Source: Pelobium manganitolerans (GTDB lineage: Bacteria; Bacteroidota; Bacteroidia; Sphingobacteriales; Sphingobacteriaceae). From it: a stretch of DNA of 64,000 bases. The stretch lies in contig NZ_MBTA01000025.1 of NCBI RefSeq assembly GCF_003609575.1, positions 268,374 to 332,373 on the forward strand. The letters are read 5' to 3'. The notes below the pieces were generated by a model. The model was not told the origin of the DNA, made no database searches, and saw only the letters and a list, made by a program, of their open reading frames with translations. Positions 51,777-59,181 of the stretch are shown in pieces. Every line of letters starts with the position of its first letter. The stretch's first letter is position 1. A program made the translations under genes and the position numbers.

Positions 51777-53246
51777 ATGCCATTTAACAAAAACAGGAAC
51801 AGTCGTGATGACAAGTCCGGCAAAGACTTTAACAAGTCAAACAGATCTGAATCTACCGGCAGATCAAAATCAGAAAATTATCCGCGCCCCTCTTTCTCCG
51901 ATGACCGCAACGAAAGAAGCTACAAAAAGCCTTACGGATCTAGGGATGGCGACAGCCGTAGCTATCGCGGCAGCAATGAGCGCACTGGAGAAAGAAAAAG
52001 CTTTGGCGACCGTAAGGCAGGTGGCGACAGCTACCGCGACAGAAAAGATTACGGCGAACGCGGTGAGCGTTACGGTGAAAGAAAAAGCTACGGCGACCGT
52101 AAACCATATGGTAACCGCGATGAAAACTACGGTGAAAGAAAAAGCTTTGGTAAACGCAACGATGACAGAAACCCTTACGGCGAACGTAAACCTTATAGCG
52201 AACGCGAAGAGAATTTTAGCGAAAGAAAAACTTATGGCGAACATAAGCGCTACGGCGAGGAGCGCGATAGGTTTAACGACAGAAAGTCACGCTCGCGCAA
52301 AGACGCCAACGGCAAAGCACCTTTCCGCTCGAGAAATGATGAAAACAGAAAGCCATTTGTAAGCAGCGACAGGGACTTTAACCAAAACTACCGCAGACGT
52401 GATGATGAGCGCGGAGAAGAAAGGCCTAACAGATTCCGCAGAGATGACGACCATCGTGATTTTGGAGACGACCAGGTTAGGTTAAAAAGATCCGACAGCA
52501 ACAAGCCGGCAAAAAAGAACAATGAACTTATCCGTTTAAACAGATATATTGCTAATGCTGGCATTTGCTCGCGCAGAAAAGCTGATGAGCTGATTGAAGC
52601 AGGCGTTATCAGTGTAAATAACGAAGTAATTACCGAGTTGGGCACAAAAGTAAATCCGGCCACAGATGAGGTACGCTACAACGGCGAATTGCTGAAACGT
52701 GAAAAAATGGTGTATGTGCTTTTAAATAAACCGAAAGACTACATCACTACCACAGACGATCCGCAAGAGCGCAAAACGGTAATGGAACTGGTATCTAAAG
52801 CTAGCTCTGAGCGAATTTACCCGGTTGGCAGATTAGATAGGAACACCACTGGCTTACTGTTGTTGACAAACGACGGCGATTTGGCAGAAAAGTTATCGCA
52901 CCCGAAAAACAGCATCAGTAAAATTTACAATGTAGAGCTGGATAAAAACTTAACTCAAGGCGATTTCAATAAAATTGCTTTTGGTGTTGAGCTGGAGGAC
53001 GGTTTGATAAAGCCAGATGAAATAAGCTACGTAAAAGGTGGCTCAAAAAGAGAAATAGGCATACAGATACACAGTGGCAAAAACCGGATTGTACGCCGTA
53101 TTTTTGAAAGTTTAGGTTACGAAGTTGAAAAGCTTGACCGTGTAATTTATGCCAACCTTACCAAAAAAGATCTTCCGCGTGGCCGTTGGAGATATTTAAC
53201 AGATATGGAGCTGGTGCAGCTAAAGCACTTTACAAAGGTTCAGTAA
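51777..53246 (+). CDS. RluB/RsuA-family pseudouridine synthase with long repetitive N-terminus
   Basis: A 489-residue protein. Residues about 250-300 form an S4 RNA-binding domain (I-R-L-N-R-Y-I-A-N-A-G-I-C-S-R). Residues about 310-485 form the pseudouridine synthase domain with catalytic Asp354 in G-R-L-D-R-N-T-T-G-L. The first 245 residues are a disordered, highly charged tail in which units such as Y-G-E-R-K-S-Y-G-D-R-K recur about ten times between residues 48 and 165. RluB modifies U2605 of 23S rRNA; the exact target is not certain here. The tail has no counterpart in the Escherichia coli enzyme. Confidence 0.88.
   Translation: MPFNKNRNSRDDKSGKDFNKSNRSESTGRSKSENYPRPSFSDDRNERSYKKPYGSRDGDSRSYRGSNERTGERKSFGDRKAGGDSYRDRKDYGERGERYGERKSYGDRKPYGNRDENYGERKSFGKRNDDRNPYGERKPYSEREENFSERKTYGEHKRYGEERDRFNDRKSRSRKDANGKAPFRSRNDENRKPFVSSDRDFNQNYRRRDDERGEERPNRFRRDDDHRDFGDDQVRLKRSDSNKPAKKNNELIRLNRYIANAGICSRRKADELIEAGVISVNNEVITELGTKVNPATDEVRYNGELLKREKMVYVLLNKPKDYITTTDDPQERKTVMELVSKASSERIYPVGRLDRNTTGLLLLTNDGDLAEKLSHPKNSISKIYNVELDKNLTQGDFNKIAFGVELEDGLIKPDEISYVKGGSKREIGIQIHSGKNRIVRRIFESLGYEVEKLDRVIYANLTKKDLPRGRWRYLTDMELVQLKHFTKVQ
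51921..52270 (+). repeat. Degenerate coding repeats in the pseudouridine synthase tail
   Basis: Variable units around TACGG(T/C)GA(A/G)(C/A)G(A/T)AAA recur with 24-48 base spacing. They encode the G-E-R-K/G-D-R-K repeats and open long spurious frames on both strands. Confidence 0.65.
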
Positions 53247-53281
53247 CTATTGGGTTTTTAAAACCTAACATTGCATTTTTG

Positions 53282-53312
53282 AAGTCCGTGAACCAAATCG
53301 CGGACTTTTTTT
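53282..53312 (+). terminator. Rho-independent terminator after the pseudouridine synthase gene
   Basis: A 10-bp stem (AAGTCCGTGA/TCGCGGACTT, one T-G wobble) with a six-base loop and a run of T. It lies before the true moeB start, which argues against longer upstream starts for that gene. Confidence 0.9.
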
Positions 53313-53344
53313 GTGTTTATTTGCTTATTATCCAACCGCGCAGT

Positions 53345-54409
53345 ATGAATATCTCACTATCAAAAGAAGAGCAAATTAAATATAGCCGCAGCTTGTCTTT
53401 AAAAGGTTTTGGCGCAGAGGCACAATTGAAACTCAAGAATGCTTCTGTTTTGGTAATTGGTGCGGGCGGATTGGGATGCCCTGCCTTATTATATTTAACA
53501 ACTGCCGGTGTTGGAGTAATTGGTATCGCCGATGGCGATGTAGTTTCGCTCACAAACCTGCCAAGACAGGTTTTGTATGATATAAACCATGTTGGGCAAA
53601 AAAAGGCTGAAGTGGCAAGAAGGATTTTAACAAATAAAAATCCTTCTGTAAACATCCAAATCTACCCTGATTTTATTACGCCGGAGAACTGCCTACCTAT
53701 TACCGAAAATTATGACGTTATTATTGACGCGAGCGATAATTTTGAAACCCGTTATCTTTTGAATGATGCCTGTGTGATTTTAAACAAGCCACTTATTTAC
53801 GCTGCACTGCATGAATTTGAGGGCCAAATCTCCGTTTTTAATCATAAAAACGGACCTACGTTAAGGTGTTTGTTTCCAGAAATTCCAAAGACCGGAACAA
53901 TAAACAACTGCGCAGATACTGGCGTTTTGAGCGTTTTACCGGGTTTGATAGGCGTTTGGCAGGCACAAGAGGCAGTGAAAATTATTACCGGGATTGGTGA
54001 AGTTTTAAACGGCAAACTGCTGGTTTATAATTCGCTTTACAATGAGGTAAACGTTATTTCTTTCGAGCTTAATGAAGCAAACAAACAGTTCAGAAATTTA
54101 AATCACTTGATAAACAAAAAATACGAAGAAATTGATGCATCTACATTACATAAATTGCTGGAAAAAGATCATATCCAGGTTGTAGATGTTAGAGAACCTG
54201 ATGAATTTGATGTTGAAAATGTTGGAGGACTAAATATTCCTTTAGTCGAGCTAAGCCACCGGTTTAAAGAATTAAACATCAAAAAAAGAACAGTAGTAAT
54301 TTGCCAAAGCGGAAAAAGATCTTTAGTTGCTGTTGATTTGATTAAAAAGCAGTATCCGGATATAGAAATCTGCCATTTAAAAGGGGGCTTAAACAACTAT
54401 TTATTGTAG
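53345..54409 (+). CDS. moeB: MoeB-type adenylyltransferase fused to a rhodanese domain
   Basis: The ATG at 53345 gives 354 residues. The longer frame from 53186 would run through the upstream gene's end and its terminator. Residues about 10-245 are an E1-like ThiF/MoeB domain: nucleotide loop V-I-G-A-G-G-L-G-C near 36 and the N-L-P-R-Q motif near 65. The C-terminal 100 residues are a rhodanese with active-site loop C-Q-S-G-K-R. It adenylates the C-terminal glycine of MoaD and probably also sulfurates it. It lies beside mobA, moaE and moaD, converging on mobA with a 13-nt overlap. Confidence 0.93.
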   Translation: MNISLSKEEQIKYSRSLSLKGFGAEAQLKLKNASVLVIGAGGLGCPALLYLTTAGVGVIGIADGDVVSLTNLPRQVLYDINHVGQKKAEVARRILTNKNPSVNIQIYPDFITPENCLPITENYDVIIDASDNFETRYLLNDACVILNKPLIYAALHEFEGQISVFNHKNGPTLRCLFPEIPKTGTINNCADTGVLSVLPGLIGVWQAQEAVKIITGIGEVLNGKLLVYNSLYNEVNVISFELNEANKQFRNLNHLINKKYEEIDASTLHKLLEKDHIQVVDVREPDEFDVENVGGLNIPLVELSHRFKELNIKKRTVVICQSGKRSLVAVDLIKKQYPDIEICHLKGGLNNYLL

Positions 54410-54951
54410 TTATTGAAGGAAGTATCCGATTCGCCGGTTGCAAGGCTAAAAGTGTTAGAACTATCAAAAACGTGTTGCATGCTGTAATTTTCATCATGTT
54501 TTATACGATAGGTTTTCAAAAGTTTTTCTAAACCTATAGCCGTATAAATACCGCAAAAAGGCTGGTAACGTTTTTCATTTTTGTAAACATAAAAATCAAA
54601 ATCTCTTCTTTTATTAAAACCATCGATTAGCTTTTTTATAGTTTCTGATTTCATATCAATTTGATCGCAGGCTAAAACCAACCAATTATTTTTTGGAAAA
54701 TGAATATGGGCCGTTAAAATCCCCCGTAAGGGACCGGGTATACTGATGTGATCTATAATCAGATTTTCTTTTGCAATTACGTTTTTATAAGCTTCCAGCT
54801 GAGATAAATTGATGCTTACTTTAACGTCTAAACCCAAACACAGGAGCTTCTCACGCATAATTTCAACCCAGGTTTTGCCATTTAAAGTTTTCAAACCTTT
54901 ATCGGTTCCGGCTCTTTTGCTTTCGCCTCCAGAGAGTATTAATCCGTTCAT
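54397..54951 (-). CDS. mobA: Molybdenum cofactor guanylyltransferase
   Basis: A 184-residue nucleotidyltransferase that opens L-I-L-S-G-G-E-S-K-R-A-G-T-D-K-G-L, the MobA GTP-binding loop. The metal-binding D in L-A-C-D-Q-I-D near residue 92 is present. It joins GMP to molybdopterin. The 3' end overlaps moeB by 13 nt on the opposite strand. Confidence 0.9.
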   Translation of the reverse strand: MNGLILSGGESKRAGTDKGLKTLNGKTWVEIMREKLLCLGLDVKVSINLSQLEAYKNVIAKENLIIDHISIPGPLRGILTAHIHFPKNNWLVLACDQIDMKSETIKKLIDGFNKRRDFDFYVYKNEKRYQPFCGIYTAIGLEKLLKTYRIKHDENYSMQHVFDSSNTFSLATGESDTSFNNYNK

Positions 54952-55117
54952 TAGTTCATTAGGCTTGTTTTTGTGGCTAGTTAGTTAATTGGTCATTGGT
55001 TCATTAGTGAACAGTCAGTAGTGAGTTGTTCACTCATTCAAAATTTATTCATTAGTCATTACCGTTAGCAGGTAGCTCCCTCTCCTTCTTCCGCCCGGAC
55101 GGTACGGACGGGTGAGG
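54952..55117. repeat. Low-complexity spacer and REP-like palindrome between mobA and moaE
   Basis: The left part (54955-55060) repeats degenerate words such as ATTGGTC, ATTAGTG and AGTAGTG at roughly 7-base spacing. The right part (from 55073) carries AGCTCCCTCTCC, a CCGCCCG...CGGACGGG stem and the GGTGAGGCT end shared with the 19367-19573 element. The last bases of that end form the moaE stop codon. Confidence 0.6.
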
Positions 55118-55573
55118 CTACTCATAAATATGCACATTAGCATCACCTGTAAGCTCCTGACAACTGCAATTACCGCCCCATTTTTTTTCGCCATCTGTAA
55201 AGTATTCGCATTTCCATAAAGGTAATTCGTGTTTTATTTTTTCGATGATGTAGCGGTTTGCCTCGTAGGCTTCTTTGCGATGCGGCGAAGAGGTCAGCAC
55301 AAAAACTGCGCTCTCCCCTACTGTCACCTCACCAATTCTATGGAGTGCAATAACGCTGGTGAGTTGCCATTTTTCTTTGGCTTCATCCAAATATTGTTGC
55401 ATCATTTTATTGGCCATGCTTTCTGCTGTTTCATAAAACAAATGAGCCACTTCCTTTCCCAAACTACGCTTCCGCACCGTTCCGTTGAAAATCACGACCG
55501 CACCGGCGCTATCATCCTCAAAATCACCGATAACTCGGGCGACATTTATTTTTTCTGTCACAATATATTTCAT
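55118..55573 (-). CDS. moaE: Molybdopterin synthase large subunit MoaE
   Basis: The ATG at 55573 is preferred (151 residues) because a GGAGG sequence lies 5 nt before it; the GTG 12 nt further upstream overlaps moaD. Signatures are F-N-G-T-V-R near residue 28, H-R-I-G-E-V near 76, V-F-V-L-T-S-S-P-H-R near 89 and the K-W-K-C-E-Y-like L-W-K-C-E-Y-F near 121. With MoaD it inserts the dithiolene sulfurs. It ends inside a REP-like repeat. Confidence 0.93.
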   Translation of the reverse strand: MKYIVTEKINVARVIGDFEDDSAGAVVIFNGTVRKRSLGKEVAHLFYETAESMANKMMQQYLDEAKEKWQLTSVIALHRIGEVTVGESAVFVLTSSPHRKEAYEANRYIIEKIKHELPLWKCEYFTDGEKKWGGNCSCQELTGDANVHIYE

Positions 55574-55574
55574 A

Positions 55575-55808
55575 TTAACCTCCACTGCTTGGCGGAATTA
55601 CGCTCACCGTTTCAACCCCATTTAAATCGTGTTCCAAAGAAACGAAAGTATCGTCCACTGCAAATCTGGATACATCTAAAATTGCTTTAGCCGACGGATT
55701 CTGCTTCTCCAATTGCTTTCTTAGTTCCGAAATGCTGGTAATATCAGTACTTAACTCAACCCTTGCCGGGAAATAATCTTTTAGCACCGCGTATAGTTTT
55801 ATTTTCAT
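55575..55808 (-). CDS. moaD: Molybdopterin synthase sulfur carrier MoaD
   Basis: A 77-residue beta-grasp protein ending P-P-S-S-G-G, the glycine-glycine tail that becomes the thiocarboxylate. E-T-V-S-V-I-P precedes it. MoaD is adenylated by MoeB (encoded at 53345) and hands sulfur to precursor Z together with MoaE, whose gene follows after 1 nt. Confidence 0.93.
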   Translation of the reverse strand: MKIKLYAVLKDYFPARVELSTDITSISELRKQLEKQNPSAKAILDVSRFAVDDTFVSLEHDLNGVETVSVIPPSSGG

Positions 55809-55820
55809 TTTTTTTATTTA

Positions 55821-55878
55821 GATGTGAGATAGGAGACTGATTTCAGCGTTGCAAAGTATCGAGATGTGAGTATCGAGA
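55821..55878. repeat. Short 7-base-period repeats between moaD and moaA
   Basis: Read on the minus strand, 55821-55836 contains TCTCCTA and TCTCACA units, and 55858-55878 contains TCTCGAT, ACTCACA, TCTCGAT. They belong to the same family as the array at 18835. Confidence 0.65.
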
Positions 55879-55923
55879 CTAATGAACCAACGAACTCCTT
55901 TTACTAATGACTAACGAACTAAA

Positions 55924-56571
55924 TCATCCTCCGATCTCCAGCATACTCAATTTGCTTCCTGTAAATTTGACTTCCTGTTTTTGTTTTAACGCTTTCCAGA
56001 GTCTACTTTTATAGGCTTTTGTTGAATTCGCATCTATTAAGGAAATAGACTCGTTTACACTTAAACATCCATAAATATTTCCTTCATGATCTAATCTTAA
56101 TCTGTCGCAATCGCTACAAAAAGGATGGCTACTGTTTGCGATAATCCCAAAAACTGCGCCTTCTGTTGTTTCCCAATAATTGGCTGTTGCCGATTGTTTT
56201 CTGGGAAGTGCTTTAAATTGGTAATGCCTTTCTATAGCTGATAATATATCTTCTTGCGAAAACAAAAAATCATCTTTCTTATGGTGAAGATGCCCCATTG
56301 CCATTACTTCTAAAAACCGGATTACAATTCCTCTTCTTTTCGCAAAATTTAACAATGGAACAAGTTGATCATCGTTTTTGCCTTTCATTAAAACAGTGTT
56401 CAGCTTAACATGAAGTCCAGTTTTTAAGGCTACGTCAATTCCCTTTTTTACTTCTTCAAATTTGTCTCTTCGGGTCATTTTAAAAAAGTCTGTACTGTTT
56501 GCTGCATCCAAAGAAATATTGATTTCACGCAGACCGGCATCAAACAACAGTTTTGCCTTTTTTTCCAATAA
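55924..56571 (-). pseudogene. moaA: moaA 3' fragment, interrupted by the integrative element
   Basis: About 215 residues of GTP 3',8-cyclase remain, beginning at L-L-E-K-K-A-K-L-L-F. They include the family's I-N-I-S-L-D-A, K-L-N-T-V-L-M-K-G and R-F-L-E-V-M segments, the second iron-sulfur site H-P-F-C-S-D-C-D-R-L-R...G-C and the terminal glycine pair. The N-terminal third with the radical-SAM C-x3-C-x2-C is missing. Upstream of about 56572 the frame runs into unrelated sequence up to a fortuitous start at 56724. The fragment cannot be functional, since the catalytic cluster is gone. Confidence 0.85.
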
Positions 56572-56599
56572 AAAGATTAGTAGAAAGCAAAAATAAGCA

Positions 56600-56701
56600 A
56601 AACGGTTAAAACCGTTTATATACAATGCTTTATAAAACAGTAGTCTTAGTTTGGAACTCGGTGTCTGATAGGTTTTGGTCTTAAAAATACAAAGATAGGT
56701 T
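56600..56701. promoter_or_regulatory. Palindrome and direct repeats next to the element end
   Basis: AAACGGTT-AA-AACCGTTT (56600-56617) is a perfect inverted repeat about 28 bp inside the junction. GATAGGTT occurs twice as a direct repeat (56667-56674 and 56694-56701). They could be core or arm-type sites for the integrase, which has an arm-binding N-terminus. Confidence 0.4.
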
Positions 56702-56828
56702 ACTAATTCGTTACCGATTAGCAAAGGTAATTAAAGGTGTAACAGATTATATTTCAGTGTTTTGCCCTATTTTTCATATTCCCTTGTAACTCAATACAAT
56801 TTAATTTTAAACATTAAACATTTGAGTT

Positions 56829-58094
56829 ATGGAGCAGACAAAAAAATCTACGTTCAAATTACTTTTCTACCTGAAAAAGAACGAGCCGAAAAAGAACGGT
56901 AATGCCCCGATTATGGCACGTATTACTATTGATGGAACACCTAAGACTTTAGGAACAAAGTTAGAAATCAACCCAAATAATTGGGATTTAAAGTATGGAA
57001 GAGTTGAAGGCAAGAGTGCAAAAGCACTAGGTATTAACCAAAAATTGGATAATATACGGGCACGTATTGATACCCTTTATGAAGATATGCTGAAACACGA
57101 GGGTTTTGTAACGGCACAAAAGCTGAAACTTGCATTTCTCGGTGTTGGTATTATGGAAGATTCCTTGCTGAAAGTCTTTAAGAAGAACAATGACGATTTT
57201 GGGAAAATGGTAGTACAAGGAGAACGCTCCGAAAGTACCTACTACAAATACAAAATTGTCTATAACCACGTTACTGAATTTATCAAAAGCAGGTATCATC
57301 GTGATGACATGGCGTTCAGGGAATTGACGTGTGATTTTATCAGAGAGTTTGATTTCTTCCTTAGAATAGACAAAAAGTGCACACACAATACTGTTTGGGT
57401 ATATACTATGCCACTCTATCGTGTTGCGGAAATAGCTGTCAAAAACGGTCTTATCAGGAAAAATCCTTTTGAAGATTATGAAATAGCGATGAAGGAAAAT
57501 GACCGTAGCTATTTACTCAAGGAAAACGTTGAGTCCCTGTTATTACACAATCCTTCAAAACAAAATTATGAAATTGTAAAGGATCTTTTTGTATTCAGCT
57601 GTTTTACAGGACTATCTTATATAGATATTAAACAACTTAAAAGTACTAACATACAATCCTTTTTTGATGGTCACGATTGGATTATAAGCCGAAGACAAAA
57701 ATCTGATGTTGCCTCTAATGTTAGGCTTATGGAAATACCCAAACGTATTATTGAAAAATATAAAGGTACTACCCGAAATGATTTTATTTTTCCTGTTCCA
57801 ACTAATAAAATTTGTAATAGCCATATAGACAAACTTGTTCAAGAATTAGAGATTGTTACAGAACAAAAAGTAACCTTTCACACCGCAAGGCACACATTTG
57901 GAACAATGTTTTTAACAGAGGGTGTACCCCTTGAAAGCCTTAGCAAAATGATGGGACATAAAAACATTTCTACCACTCAAATCTATGCCAAGATTACCAG
58001 TCAGAAAATTAGCAAGGATATGGATTTGGTATCGCATAAATTTGCAGGAATGGAAGCCGCATTTTCTGAAATGGAGAAAGAGGTTATCATTTAG
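56829..58094 (+). CDS. Tyrosine recombinase (integrase), CTnDOT/Bacteroidota type
   Basis: A 421-residue integrase: arm-binding domain (about 8-95), SAM-like core-binding domain (about 115-215) and catalytic domain (about 225-400). Catalytic residues seen are K291, H351-x2-R354, H377 and nucleophile Y386 in T-Q-I-Y-A-K. The first arginine is replaced by Ser263 (T-G-L-S-Y-I-D), a substitution also known from IntDOT. It should excise and integrate the element at moaA. Confidence 0.93.
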   Translation: MEQTKKSTFKLLFYLKKNEPKKNGNAPIMARITIDGTPKTLGTKLEINPNNWDLKYGRVEGKSAKALGINQKLDNIRARIDTLYEDMLKHEGFVTAQKLKLAFLGVGIMEDSLLKVFKKNNDDFGKMVVQGERSESTYYKYKIVYNHVTEFIKSRYHRDDMAFRELTCDFIREFDFFLRIDKKCTHNTVWVYTMPLYRVAEIAVKNGLIRKNPFEDYEIAMKENDRSYLLKENVESLLLHNPSKQNYEIVKDLFVFSCFTGLSYIDIKQLKSTNIQSFFDGHDWIISRRQKSDVASNVRLMEIPKRIIEKYKGTTRNDFIFPVPTNKICNSHIDKLVQELEIVTEQKVTFHTARHTFGTMFLTEGVPLESLSKMMGHKNISTTQIYAKITSQKISKDMDLVSHKFAGMEAAFSEMEKEVII

Positions 58095-58115
58095 AATTTA
58101 TATACACACAGAGCG

Positions 58116-58141
58116 AAGCAGGATTATGTCCTGCTTTTTTT
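58116..58141 (+). terminator. Rho-independent terminator after the integrase gene
   Basis: AAGCAGGA/TCCTGCTT, an 8-bp stem with a five-base loop and T-run, 22 nt after the integrase stop. Confidence 0.9.
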
Positions 58142-58628
58142 ATGCCCATACTTAATCCTCAAAAGCACATTTATTCCTCCAGCACCCATCCCATGCAATA
58201 AAAGAGCTTTGGCAGGATGACTTAATAAACCATACTGAAAAACTATCCAATCTTATCCCTCAACAAATATTTTCAGTACCGTTTACGTGGCCTCCAAAGC
58301 CACAATACTTTGAGATACTAAAATAAATTCTGCTAAATGTAATTGCAGGTTTTGTAATCATAAGGCCATTTCCTCAATGCCTTTTTCAAGTGCTTCCACA
58401 TGATTTTTTATTCAAGAACCGATATGCTTTTTTGTTCCATTTCAAGAGCAAAGGTATTTCCGTGTTCTTAACGCAGAAACAAGGTCGTGCCTTCCTGGTT
58501 TGCAAAAAAAATCTCCACCCATTCGGGTCGTATTTTTTTGACAAAACCTTGTTCCTGCTAAACACTAACCTTTTTATGCTCGTGAAACGAAACAAAGCAT
58601 ACTCCGGCTCTTTAGACGAATAAAAAAA
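58142..58628. other. Gene-poor stretch with ORF remnant and inverted repeat
   Basis: A start-less frame at 58156-58326 reads as plausible protein (56 codons, including A-I-K-E-L-W-Q-D-D and P-F-T-W-P-P-K-P-Q-Y-F-E), suggesting the end of a decayed gene. Further on, GCAGAAACAAGGT (58473-58485) and ACCTTGTTCCTGC (58546-58558) form an inverted repeat with one mismatch. A 77-codon frame (58390-58623) spans the repeat and lacks any recognisable fold; I do not call it a gene. Confidence 0.45.
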
Positions 58629-58754
58629 ATGTCAGAAATGAAAAAATACAGCATTGGAAATGGCAAAAGAGTGAAACGAAACTTCAGCACCTCCTCTCAT
58701 TGCCGAATAAATCAAGGGAAAAATCAGAACAAAATTAATAACGCAAAAAAGTAG
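58629..58754 (+). CDS. Possible small basic protein upstream of ssb
   Basis: A 41-codon frame starting M-S-E-M-K-K-Y-S-I-G-N-G ends 5 nt before the ssb start codon. The product is lysine/asparagine-rich and has no recognisable domain. The close spacing to ssb favours a real leader peptide or small protein, but it could be chance. Confidence 0.35.
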   Translation: MSEMKKYSIGNGKRVKRNFSTSSHCRINQGKNQNKINNAKK

Positions 58755-58759
58755 AAATC

Positions 58760-59137
58760 ATGAACATTACAGGAAGACTGACAAGAGATGCGGAAGTACG
58801 CACAACGTCACAGGACAAACAAGTAGTAAATTTTTCAGTAGCGACCAACGACAGCTACCGTAACAAACAAGGTGAGCGTGTAGAGCAAACAACCTATTTT
58901 GATTGCTCCTATTGGATAACCCCAAATGTAGCCAAGCTACTTACAAAAGGCACTTTGGTAGAACTATCGGGAAGAGTAAGTACAAGAGCGTGGACAGGCA
59001 ATGACGGAGAGCCAAGAGCAGGACTGAATTTCCATACCTCACAAATCAAACTGCACGGCGGTGGCAAAAAAACGGAAACGGTACAAGCCACCACAGGCAC
59101 AAACAATAATAAGACAGAAGACGACCTACCATTTTAA
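58760..59137 (+). CDS. ssb: Single-stranded DNA-binding protein (element-encoded)
   Basis: A 125-residue SSB with the OB-fold opening M-N-I-T-G-R-L-T-R-D-A-E-V-R and the conserved V-A-T-N-D-S-Y-R near residue 27. The acidic tip ends E-D-D-L-P-F, which recruits partner proteins. It is probably the copy used when the element is transferred as single strands; the chromosomal ssb should lie elsewhere. Confidence 0.93.
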   Translation: MNITGRLTRDAEVRTTSQDKQVVNFSVATNDSYRNKQGERVEQTTYFDCSYWITPNVAKLLTKGTLVELSGRVSTRAWTGNDGEPRAGLNFHTSQIKLHGGGKKTETVQATTGTNNNKTEDDLPF

Positions 59138-59181
59138 CAACGAGTATTCAATCATTTTTTAACATCAAAATTTTAAGCATT

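Noticed and set aside
51805..52362. 185-codon frame inside the pseudouridine synthase gene, and a 124-codon antisense frame at 51870-52244
   Set aside because: Both follow from the low-complexity repeats; the products are alanine/threonine- or phenylalanine/valine-rich without domains.
53186..53344. Longer N-terminus for moeB
   Set aside because: It would run through the end of the previous gene and its terminator; the conserved N-terminus starts at 53345.
58390..58623. 77-codon frame upstream of ssb
   Set aside because: It spans an inverted repeat, overlaps an antisense frame and is phenylalanine/lysine-rich; not enough to call a gene.
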